Origin: CBFGRU01 sp965651255
GTDB taxonomy: Bacteria; Planctomycetota; Phycisphaerae; Phycisphaerales; SM1A02
NCBI GenBank assembly: GCA_965651255.1
Contig: CBFGRU010000178.1
Coordinates: 1-6,522 of the forward strand
Reading direction: 5' to 3'
Length of the DNA: 6,522 nt
The position numbers and the translations under genes are program-made. How positions within the stretch are numbered: position 1 is the stretch's first letter; each line of letters opens with the position of its first letter. Under the pieces are notes generated by a model that had not been told where the DNA came from, made no database searches, and saw only the letters and a program-made list of their open reading frames with translations. Positions 1 to 5,910 of the stretch are shown here, piece by piece.

Positions 1-9
1 AACGTGTGA

Positions 10-1308
10 TCAGCGGCGTGGATTGCGGCGCGGCGGGTTACCGCGATCGCGTCCGGAGTCAACGTGCCGCGGCTGATGGGTGGCGGTATCGCCGACGCGC
101 TCGGCCGCCAGTCGGGCATGATCATTCCGATCCGCGGTTTCCACGTGGGCGACCTTTCCGAAGATCAATCGCCCCGCACTGGTCTGCAAGGAATTGGTCA
201 CCGTGCATTCCACCGTGCGCCCGATGTGCGCTGCAGCATCTTCGATGACCACCATGGTCCCGTCGGGAAGATAGCCGACGCCCTGGCCTTCGTTCTCGCC
301 GCGCTTGACGACCTCGACCACGAGCGCTTCGCCGGGAATCACCGCCGGCTTGAGGTTGTTCGCAAGGTCGTTGATGTTGAGCACCGTCACGCCGTGAATC
401 CGACCGATCTTGCCGAGGTTGTAGTCGGTGGTGAGGATGCGCATCTGTTCGCCGTGGGCGTACTCGACGAGCATGCGGTCCACACTGCGGCCGGGCACTT
501 CCGCGTTGTCAATGGAGAGGTCGAGCGCGGGATTGACCTGGAGTTTGGAGACCATGTCCAGTCCGCGTCGCCCGCGCGCGCGTTTCAGGCGGTCCTGGCT
601 GTCTGAAAGTGTCTGCAACTCCTCCAGCACGAATCGTGGCACCACGAGCGGCGCATCCATGAACCCCGCCTGCACCATGCCTTCAATGCGGCCATCAATC
701 AGCACCGAGGTATCCAGCAGCATCGGGCGAATGCCGCGCACCTGCTTCGAGAACTCGACGTAGGGAATCACGAGGCGGAAGTCATCCTTGGTGGTCAGAA
801 CAAATGACACCGCCAGGTAGCAGAGAATGAGTCCGATGACGACCTTCGCCAGTTCGATGAAGACCGCAGAGTTGCCCGCTTCGAGTTCCCACGACTGGGC
901 AATCACATCCAGCAGTTTGGCGACCGCGAGCGCGCCGACCAGGGCGAGCATGATGCCGATGTAGACGCCGATCATCGGCGCAACGCGCTTGCGCGGCGTG
1001 AGGTAGTCGATCACAATCACGATCAGGCCGACTGACAGCAGCGTGGTCACCGCCACGGCGATGGTGCCGAACCCGAATTCATCCGGCCGCCCGATACTGG
1101 CATACGTCAGCACCGACACCGTGACGAGCAGAACGATGAAGACCAGCCGCAGGATGACTTTCAGCATGCGCTCGGATTGCGCTTCCTGGAGCGCCAGTTC
1201 CGAGGGTGAGGGAATGCGGCGGAGGGGCGCGGCTTCCGGTTCGTGGCCGTAATCCGGCTCGGCGCGGTGGGCGGCGGCAGGTTCAAGATGGTCTGAGGTC
1301 TCATCCAT
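10..1308 (-). CDS. YacL-like membrane protein with PIN and TRAM domains
   Basis: Probable membrane-anchored PIN-fold ribonuclease with a C-terminal TRAM RNA-binding domain, like Bacillus YacL; substrate unknown. Numbering from the ATG at 1308 (432 aa): an acidic N-terminal region, then four hydrophobic segments at about 50-70, 81-100, 111-132 and 149-172. A PIN domain follows from about 196 to 315, with LLDTSVLIDGRI (Asp199), LEEL (Glu229/230), SVDRML (Asp277) and TTDYNLGKI (Asp295) supplying the expected acidic metal-binding residues. TRAM spans about 325-385, ending in NSLQTSAGRLIFGK. After the usual family end there is an Arg-rich tail of about 47 residues. A GTG at 1368 would add 20 residues, but it abuts the SRP RNA and would cover that gene's promoter; neither start has a clear Shine-Dalgarno. 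Family assignment is secure; the start is uncertain. Confidence 0.9.
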   Translation of the reverse strand: MDETSDHLEPAAAHRAEPDYGHEPEAAPLRRIPSPSELALQEAQSERMLKVILRLVFIVLLVTVSVLTYASIGRPDEFGFGTIAVAVTTLLSVGLIVIVIDYLTPRKRVAPMIGVYIGIMLALVGALAVAKLLDVIAQSWELEAGNSAVFIELAKVVIGLILCYLAVSFVLTTKDDFRLVIPYVEFSKQVRGIRPMLLDTSVLIDGRIEGMVQAGFMDAPLVVPRFVLEELQTLSDSQDRLKRARGRRGLDMVSKLQVNPALDLSIDNAEVPGRSVDRMLVEYAHGEQMRILTTDYNLGKIGRIHGVTVLNINDLANNLKPAVIPGEALVVEVVKRGENEGQGVGYLPDGTMVVIEDAAAHIGRTVECTVTNSLQTSAGRLIFGKVAHVETADRNDHARLAAERVGDTATHQPRHVDSGRDRGNPPRRNPRR

Positions 1309-1341
1309 TGCTTGTGAGTGTACCACGATGATCGGGTGCGG

Positions 1342-1347
1342 TATGAT
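1342..1347 (+). promoter_or_regulatory. Possible -10 box for the SRP RNA
   Basis: TATGAT is one mismatch from the TATAAT consensus and stands out in GC-rich DNA. It predicts a transcript start near 1353-1355, about 15 nt before the main SRP RNA stem, which would leave a short 5' leader to be trimmed. No good -35 box is found at 16-18 bp spacing; TTGTGA at 1312-1317 is 24 bp away, which is too far. Function is inferred from position. Confidence 0.4.
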
Positions 1348-1368
1348 GCTCACCCTCGTGGTTGTCAC

Positions 1369-1488
1369 GGGGTCGCATGACGACCGGGGCCGCTGGACGG
1401 GCGGCCCATGAACCTGGTCAGGGTCGGAAGGCAGCAGCCATAAGTGGCGTCGTCCGGGCCTGCGTTACCCTGGTCGTCATGCGGTCCC
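1369..1488 (+). ncRNA. ffs: Signal recognition particle RNA (4.5S type)
   Basis: RNA scaffold of the bacterial SRP, which binds Ffh and FtsY during co-translational targeting of membrane proteins. The helix-8 signature is at 1416-1439: a GGAA tetraloop at 1426-1429 closed by GTC/GGC, flanked by the asymmetric internal loop TCAG / AGCAG and GG/CC pairs. The ends close into a long stem: 1375-1385 (GCATGACGACC) is a perfect complement of 1472-1482, extended by 1369-1374 with 1483-1488 including two G-U pairs. Five more pairs, 1363-1367 with 1490-1494, follow one mismatch. Inner helices include 1395-1399 with 1451-1455 and 1406-1409 with 1444-1447. At about 120 nt it fits the small Alu-less bacterial class. 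It lies just before dnaX, as scr does in Bacillus subtilis. Exact mature ends are not determinable. Confidence 0.93.
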
Positions 1489-1489
1489 C

Positions 1490-1505
1490 TGGCACTGCGG
1501 CAGCA
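1490..1505 (+). promoter_or_regulatory. Weak sigma-54-type (-24/-12) promoter candidate before dnaX
   Basis: TGGCAC at 1490-1495 with GC at 1503-1504 gives the GG-N10-GC spacing required by sigma-54 holoenzyme. The base before the spacer (T, not G) and the TT before GC (here CA) do not match the TGGCACG-N4-TTGCA consensus. Transcription would begin near 1516, within the dnaX leader. It overlaps the outermost pairs of the SRP RNA stem. A chance match is quite possible. Confidence 0.15.
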
Positions 1506-1507
1506 TG

Positions 1508-1527
1508 TTGGCCGACGAGTCGGCCGA
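1508..1527 (+). other. Hairpin between SRP RNA and dnaX
   Basis: TTGGCCGA at 1508-1515 pairs with TCGGCCGA at 1520-1527 (8 bp, one G-U) around a CGAG loop. It lies about 20 nt after the SRP RNA end and could protect or define that 3' end, or attenuate read-through into dnaX. There is no following T-run, so it is not a canonical intrinsic terminator. Confidence 0.4.
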
Positions 1528-1550
1528 ACGAGATGCGAAGCGAGCGAAGT

Positions 1551-1562
1551 CGAATCGATTCG
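1551..1562. other. 12-bp perfect palindrome in the dnaX leader
   Basis: CGAATCGATTCG reads the same on both strands and ends four bases before the dnaX ribosome-binding site. A dimeric repressor site or a small RNA hairpin are possible roles; nothing in the sequence identifies a binder. Confidence 0.3.
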
Positions 1563-1565
1563 GAA

Positions 1566-1573
1566 GGGAAGGA
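1566..1573 (+). promoter_or_regulatory. Ribosome-binding site that fixes the dnaX start
   Basis: GGGAAGGA contains AAGGA (1569-1573) six bases before the GTG at 1580. The GTG opens MSYTVLARRYR, the normal DnaX N-terminus. This favours GTG 1580 over the in-frame ATG at 1505, which would add 25 non-conserved residues encoded by the hairpin leader. Confidence 0.8.
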
Positions 1574-1579
1574 TCGTCC

Positions 1580-3106
1580 GTGAGCTACACGGTGCTGGCG
1601 CGGCGTTATCGCTCGACAAGCTTCGACGAAATCGTCGGGCAGGAAGCGATCGCGCGAACCCTGAAGAACGCGATCGAGCGCGGCCGTACCGCCCATGCGT
1701 ATCTCTTCACCGGAACGCGCGGCGTGGGCAAGACATCCATGGCGCGCATCTTCGCCAAGACGCTGAACGTCTCCGATGCGCTCACGCAGAAAGATGAGAT
1801 TGCCCGATCCATCCTCCGCGGGGAAGACATTGATGTGATCGAAATCGACGCGGCCAGCAATACGGGCGTTGACAACGTGCGCGACCTCATCGCGAATGCC
1901 GGCCTCTCTCCCGCGCGCTCGCCGTACAAGATCTACATCATCGACGAAGTGCACATGCTCTCGAGGAATGCGTTCAACGCGCTCCTGAAGATCATGGAAG
2001 AGCCGCCCGCGCACGTGAAGTTCATCCTCTGCACGACCGAGCCGCACAAGGTTCCCGCAACGATTCAGTCGCGCTGCCAGCGTTTTGATTTTCGCAACAT
2101 CTCCGCCGCGAAGATCGTCGAGCATCTGCGCGAAGTGCTCACGCAGGAAGGCATCAAGGCCGATGACGCGGTCGTGAACGAAGTGGCGCGCCTTGCGAAC
2201 GGGTCGATGCGCGATGGTCTGTCGCTGCTGGATCGTCTGATCGCCGCGGGGACCGATTCGCTTTCGATCGAGTTGCTGATCGATACCTTCGGCGTGCCGG
2301 ATCACACGCTGGTCTCGCGGGTGATGGATGCGGTCATCGCGGGCGACGCCAAAGCCACGCTCGAAGCGGCCGGTGCGCTCCTGAACCGCGGCGTTTCGAT
2401 CGAGCAATCTCTGGAAGTGATCGCGGAACATCTGCGCAACGTGCTGGTCATCAGCGCCTGCGGTCCTGACTCCGACCTCGTTGAACTCTTCGGCGAAGCG
2501 AAGGAATCGGCCGCCCGTCATGCCGCCGCGACCGACCCTGCCGGTGTCGTTCACATGATCGCGCTCTGCGAAGCGTGTGCGAGCAGGGTCAAGCTGTCAT
2601 CCACACCGCGCGCGATGTTTGACGCTTTGCTCGTTCGGCTGGCGATGACGGAACAACTCGCGATGATTCCGGCTCTGCTCGCGGAAACGAGCAGTGGCGG
2701 GAATCGCGCGATCGTCGAAAAAAAAAAGTCGCTGACCCCGTCGCCCCCTCCGCCGGTCGCCGCCCCGGCGCGCGCTCCGGCTCACGCCGCGCGTGAAGCA
2801 GCACCTTCCGTCTCTCGGGGCGTGGTGTCCTCAACCTCAACCGCGCCCGCGCTCGCCGGCGCACGGCAGATGGCTTCCGCTGCGGCGCCCCGTCACGAAG
2901 AATCGACCCGAGCCGATGATGCAGCGCGCGAGTCGCGGCCGGCAACCAGCGAGGTGACACCCTCGGATCGCGAAGCCGTGCTCGGCTCACCCCTTGTCAA
3001 GGAAACGATGGATCTCTTTCAGGCAGCGATCGTGCGCATCACGCCCGACGATGCAACTGAAGAGGCAACCTCCACCGCCGATGACGCGGTGGAAAAGGAT
3101 GATTGA
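1580..3106 (+). CDS. dnaX: DNA polymerase III clamp-loader subunit tau (DnaX)
   Basis: AAA+ ATPase of the clamp loader that places the beta clamp on primed DNA at the replication fork. From GTG 1580 it is 508 aa. Visible motifs: Walker A GTRGVGKT (45-52), Walker B IIDEVHML with Asp122/Glu123, the SRC motif with arginine finger Arg165, and sensor-2 GSMRDG with Arg211. The collar domain runs to about residue 370. A Pro/Ala-rich linker (about 384-465) and a short hydrophobic patch, SPLVKETMDLFQAAIVRI (470-487), finish the protein; the long E. coli tau domains IV-V are absent (E. coli is 643 aa). Two oddities: the region after KTLN (63-80) has none of the four zinc-binding cysteines, and codons 380-383 form a ten-A slippage site. 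The stop overlaps the ybaB ATG by one base, implying coupled translation. Confidence 0.96.
   Translation: MSYTVLARRYRSTSFDEIVGQEAIARTLKNAIERGRTAHAYLFTGTRGVGKTSMARIFAKTLNVSDALTQKDEIARSILRGEDIDVIEIDAASNTGVDNVRDLIANAGLSPARSPYKIYIIDEVHMLSRNAFNALLKIMEEPPAHVKFILCTTEPHKVPATIQSRCQRFDFRNISAAKIVEHLREVLTQEGIKADDAVVNEVARLANGSMRDGLSLLDRLIAAGTDSLSIELLIDTFGVPDHTLVSRVMDAVIAGDAKATLEAAGALLNRGVSIEQSLEVIAEHLRNVLVISACGPDSDLVELFGEAKESAARHAAATDPAGVVHMIALCEACASRVKLSSTPRAMFDALLVRLAMTEQLAMIPALLAETSSGGNRAIVEKKKSLTPSPPPPVAAPARAPAHAAREAAPSVSRGVVSSTSTAPALAGARQMASAAAPRHEESTRADDAARESRPATSEVTPSDREAVLGSPLVKETMDLFQAAIVRITPDDATEEATSTADDAVEKDD
2718..2728 (+). other. Probable dnaX slippage/frameshift site (gamma-like products)
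   Basis: Ten consecutive A's (2718-2727) then G. In frame this reads GAA AAA AAA AAG, so the last seven bases are A-AAA-AAG, the E. coli dnaX slippery heptamer in the same phase. One extra A, or a -1 ribosomal shift, adds 22 residues after Lys383 and stops at TGA 2794-2796 (405 aa). One missing A, or a +1 shift, stops at TGA 2733-2735 (about 384 aa). Both keep the ATPase and collar domains and lose the linker and C-terminal patch, as gamma does. A six-pair hairpin, CGCCGG (2751-2756) with CCGGCG (2765-2770), lies 22 nt downstream, rather far for ribosomal stimulation. A long homopolymer also suits transcriptional slippage, as described for Thermus dnaX. Slippage itself is inferred. Confidence 0.75.
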
Positions 3107-3483
3107 TGTTTGATGGTCTTCGCAATATGGCGGGGCTGGCCGGTCTCATGAAAGACCTTCCCCGCATCAAGGCACGCATGGAAGAAGTTCAGCAGCGGCT
3201 GGAGAAAATCACCGTCGAGGCGTCAACCGGCGGGGGAGCGGTCACCGTGACCGCCAACGGAAAGATGCGCATCACCAGGGTTCGCGTCGATCCCGCCCTC
3301 CTGGCCGGCCTCGTCGATGCCAATGACCCGGCCGATCGCGAGATTGCCGAGGAACTCATCGCTGGTGCTGTCAACGCCGCCCTCGAGAAGTCCAAGGAAC
3401 GTGCTGCCGAAGAGTTTCAGGAGGCCGCGGGTGAACTCGGCCTTCCCGTTCCGCCCGGAGGGTTGCAGGGGCTTCTCGGGTGA
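3106..3483 (+). CDS. ybaB: YbaB/EbfC family nucleoid-associated protein
   Basis: Small DNA-binding protein of the YbaB/EbfC family, which forms dimers and is almost always encoded between dnaX and recR. The 125-residue product begins MFDGLRNMAGLAGLMKD, continues in an amphipathic helix (about 15-38, RIKARMEEVQQRLEKI), has the conserved strand region STGGGAVTVTANGKMRITRVRVDP (40-63), and ends in a second long helix (78-111) and a Gly/Pro/Leu tail (PPGGLQGLLG). Length and order match the family (E. coli 109 aa). The ATG overlaps the dnaX TGA as TGATG, and AAGGA at 3095-3099 is six bases upstream. A TTG three bases earlier is also in frame but is less well placed. Translation is probably coupled to dnaX, so its level may depend on how often ribosomes reach the end of full-length dnaX. 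Confidence 0.95.
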   Translation: MFDGLRNMAGLAGLMKDLPRIKARMEEVQQRLEKITVEASTGGGAVTVTANGKMRITRVRVDPALLAGLVDANDPADREIAEELIAGAVNAALEKSKERAAEEFQEAAGELGLPVPPGGLQGLLG

Positions 3484-3550
3484 TCAGCCATGTTCACACC
3501 GCCGATTCGATCGTGTCCCGCCACCGTGCGCCATATCGGTTGACCCATCA

Positions 3551-4186
3551 ATGACCAGCGGCTCAAACGCCTATCCCGAAAGTGTCGATCGCCTCATCGC
3601 GGCGTTCAGCACGTTGCCCGGCATCGGGCGTCGATCAGCCGAGCGCCTGGCGTTTCACATTCTCAAATCGCCTCGCCCCGATGCGATGCGCCTCTCCGAT
3701 GCCATCCGTGATGTCAAAGACCGCGTGAAGCATTGTTCCATCTGCTACACGCTCACCGATCTCGACCCCTGCCCGATCTGCTCCGACCCCGAACGCGATG
3801 CCGCGGTCATCCTCGTCGTCGAACAGCCGAAGGACCTCATCTCCCTCGAGCAGACCGGCATGTACCGCGGCGTCTACCACGTCCTCATGGGTCGCCTCGA
3901 TCCGCTGACCAACATCGGCCCCGATGACCTGACCCTGCCGCATCTCTTTGAACGCATCGAGCACGCCGACCACAACGCCCGCGGCATCAGGGTGCACGAG
4001 GTCATTCTCGGCCTCAACCCCGACCTGGAAGGCGATGGCACCGCACTCTTCGTCGCCGATCGGCTGGCAAGAATGGGCATCCGCGTCACCCGCCTCGCGC
4101 GCGGCATCCCCACCGGCTCGCAACTTGAGTACGCCAGCAAGGCCGTTCTCAGCGATGCCATCCAAGGCCGTCAGCCCCTCTCCTGA
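3551..4186 (+). CDS. recR: Recombination mediator protein RecR
   Basis: RecR acts with RecF and RecO to load RecA at single-stranded gaps. The 211-aa product (E. coli 201) shows all family parts in order: helix-hairpin-helix LPGIGRRSAERLAFHIL (22-38); a four-cysteine zinc finger with Cys62, Cys65, Cys74 and Cys77; a Toprim domain from about 86, with VVEQPKDLISLEQTG (89-103), VLMGRLDPLTNIGPDDL (111-127) and EVILGLNPDLEGDGTA (150-165); and the C-terminal GIPTGSQLEYASKAVLSDAI (185-204). ATG 3551 is the only sensible start: the frame is open back to 3317, but that stretch lies largely inside ybaB and has no RecR similarity. No Shine-Dalgarno is visible before 3551. A 67-bp gap separates it from ybaB, with no terminator, so co-transcription is likely. 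Confidence 0.97.
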   Translation: MTSGSNAYPESVDRLIAAFSTLPGIGRRSAERLAFHILKSPRPDAMRLSDAIRDVKDRVKHCSICYTLTDLDPCPICSDPERDAAVILVVEQPKDLISLEQTGMYRGVYHVLMGRLDPLTNIGPDDLTLPHLFERIEHADHNARGIRVHEVILGLNPDLEGDGTALFVADRLARMGIRVTRLARGIPTGSQLEYASKAVLSDAIQGRQPLS

Positions 4187-4361
4187 CCAGAAATCATCCT
4201 TCCGGTGTCGATTCGGCGCAGTTTTTGCTACGAAACGCCCCCGCGGGTCCAGAATCGCGCGAACTTCGTCCGATAGCATTGCTGGGTCACGGTCATTACG
4301 CTCGGGAATGGCCCGCCCGAGACCGCCCTGCGCTGCCTTCGGAGGTCCGCGATCGACCGCC
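4187..4361 (+). promoter_or_regulatory. recR-rpoN spacer / rpoN leader
   Basis: This is the longest gap in the rightward cluster (175 bp). It contains a TTTTT run at 4220-4224 without a convincing stem before it, so no terminator is called. A six-pair hairpin, CTCGGG (4301-4306) with CCCGAG (4316-4321), lies about 40 nt before the rpoN ATG. No strong sigma-70 hexamer pair was found. The length allows an independent rpoN promoter, but none can be pinpointed. Confidence 0.3.
4341..4345 (+). promoter_or_regulatory. Distant Shine-Dalgarno for rpoN
   Basis: GGAGG is a near-perfect anti-16S match, but it lies 16 bases before ATG 4362, well beyond the usual 5-9. No ATG, GTG or TTG lies in between in the rpoN frame, and the next in-frame methionines (residue 9 onward) fall inside the conserved region I. 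Either the wide spacing is tolerated or the match is incidental. Confidence 0.35.
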
Positions 4362-5870
4362 ATGCGATTCGAAACCAGCCAACACATGCGACTGGGTCAG
4401 CACATGCGCCTCGCGCCGCGCATGATTCAGTCGATGGAGATTCTGCAACTCCCGCAGATGGCGCTTCAGGAGCGCATCGCCCAGGAGCTTGAATCCAACA
4501 TCGCACTCGACCTCGTCGAGCCGCGCCCGGATGAACCCGCCCCACCCGAACGCGGAACCGATTCCGACACCGCCGATTCCATTGAACGGTCGGAACTCAT
4601 CGCCGGCGATGATCACGACTTCGAGCGCCTCAGCGACTTCGAGTCCAACTACAGCGAACTCTTTGAAGACAACTACGCACCCCGCGCGCGACAGGTCGCC
4701 GGCGAACGCGATGGCAAGATGGATGCCATGGCCAACACCGCCGCTCGTGGCGAAACGCTCATCGAACAACTCCAGCGCCAGTGGTCGTTCTTCGATCTCA
4801 ACCCACAGATTCAACAGACCGGCCGCCTCATCCTGCAGTACCTCAACGATGATGGCCTGCTCGGCACCGACCTCGAAACCATTCTCGAACAGAACCAGCA
4901 TGTCCCCGGGCTTGATCTCTCGGCCGACCTTCTCAACCGCGCGCTCGAAGAACTGCAGCATCGCCTCGAACCCCGCGGCGTCGCTGCCCGAAACACCCGC
5001 GAATGCCTGCTGCTCCAGGTCGATTTGCGCGAAGATGAGGCCGAAAACGATGAAGACCGCGAAGGGTGGGATGATGTGCGCACGCTCATCGCCGATCACT
5101 TCGATGATCTGCTGCAGAACCGCCTGCCGCGCATCGAGCAGCGCGCCGGCATGCCCATCGAGCGCATCCGCACCGCGCTTGAACGCATGAAGCAGCTCAA
5201 CCTCTCGCCCGGCAAGGATCTCGTCGATCAGGAAGTCGCGCCGATCATTCCCGATGTCATCATCGAGTACGACGAGTCGATCGATGAGTACCTCGCGCGC
5301 CTCGCCGATGACAAGCTGCCCCTCCTTCAGGTCTCCAAACGCTACGAGAAAATGCTGAAGGATCGCGAGCAGGAAAAGGCCACGCGCGAGTTCCTCAGCG
5401 AAAGCGTGCAACGCGCCAAGTGGCTGATCGATGCCGTCGCCCAGCGGTCCAACACGCTGCTCCGCGTGGTGAAAGTCGTCCTCGCCCGCCAGCGCGAATT
5501 CTTCGACTACGGCCCGCACCACCTCAAACCCATGCCGATGACCGAGGTCGCCGATCAACTCGGCATCCACGTCGGCACCGTCAGCCGCGCCGTCGCCGAA
5601 AAATGGCTCCAGACCCCGCGCGGCCTCGTGCCGTTGCGGAAATTCTTCTCCGGCGGGGCACGCACCGATTCCGGCGAGGAAATGAGCTGGGAGGCCATGC
5701 GCGCCACCCTGCGCGAGATTATCGAGGCCGAGGACAAGACCAACCCCCTCAGCGATGAAGCACTCGCCGCCGAATTGAAGAAACGCGGCATTGACATCGC
5801 CCGCCGAACCGTGGTGAAATATCGTTCACAGATGGATATCCCCTCCGCGCGATTGCGCAAACAGCACTGA
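4362..5870 (+). CDS. rpoN: RNA polymerase sigma-54 factor (RpoN)
   Basis: Alternative sigma factor that directs polymerase to -24/-12 promoters and needs an AAA+ enhancer-binding activator to open DNA. The 502-aa product (E. coli 477) has Gln/Leu/Met-rich region I (1-50, QHMRLAPRMIQSMEILQLP), acidic region II (about 51-115), the core-binding domain (about 125-330), a helix-turn-helix with MTEVADQLGIHVGTVSRAV (393-411) and LQTPRGLVPLRKFF following, and the RpoN box ARRTVVKYR (480-488; consensus ARRTVAKYR). ATG 4362 begins the expected region I; the frame is open back to 3948, but that part overlaps recR and is not sigma-like. Two small oddities: the usual SNPxLE after region I is SNIALDL, and EKW replaces the usual K-Y before the QTPRG segment. 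No sigma-54 activator gene lies in the window. Confidence 0.97.
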   Translation: MRFETSQHMRLGQHMRLAPRMIQSMEILQLPQMALQERIAQELESNIALDLVEPRPDEPAPPERGTDSDTADSIERSELIAGDDHDFERLSDFESNYSELFEDNYAPRARQVAGERDGKMDAMANTAARGETLIEQLQRQWSFFDLNPQIQQTGRLILQYLNDDGLLGTDLETILEQNQHVPGLDLSADLLNRALEELQHRLEPRGVAARNTRECLLLQVDLREDEAENDEDREGWDDVRTLIADHFDDLLQNRLPRIEQRAGMPIERIRTALERMKQLNLSPGKDLVDQEVAPIIPDVIIEYDESIDEYLARLADDKLPLLQVSKRYEKMLKDREQEKATREFLSESVQRAKWLIDAVAQRSNTLLRVVKVVLARQREFFDYGPHHLKPMPMTEVADQLGIHVGTVSRAVAEKWLQTPRGLVPLRKFFSGGARTDSGEEMSWEAMRATLREIIEAEDKTNPLSDEALAAELKKRGIDIARRTVVKYRSQMDIPSARLRKQH

Positions 5871-5910
5871 CCGACCGACTGATGGATGACCTCCTGGCTG
5901 GAGACAGCCG

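Noticed and set aside
64..763. Plus-strand open frames opposite the PIN-TRAM gene
   Set aside because: The minus-strand PIN and TRAM motifs are unmistakable; the plus-strand frames are shadows.
1418..2554. 378-residue open frame on the minus strand across SRP RNA and dnaX
   Set aside because: It covers the SRP RNA and the DnaX ATPase motifs in antisense; the product is His/Arg-rich and resembles no family.
3317..3550. Upstream extension of the recR frame
   Set aside because: It lies mostly within ybaB, and RecR similarity begins only at ATG 3551; total length would be 289 rather than about 200.
3948..4361. Upstream extension of the rpoN frame
   Set aside because: It overlaps recR, and sigma-54 region I normally starts at the N-terminus, which matches ATG 4362.
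3635..4387. 250-residue minus-strand open frame across recR
   Set aside because: Mirror of recR coding bias; all RecR motifs are on the plus strand.
4296..5570. 424-residue open frame on the minus strand inside rpoN
   Set aside because: It is antisense to a clearly identified rpoN and arises from GC-rich codon bias; no recognisable domain and no ribosome-binding context.
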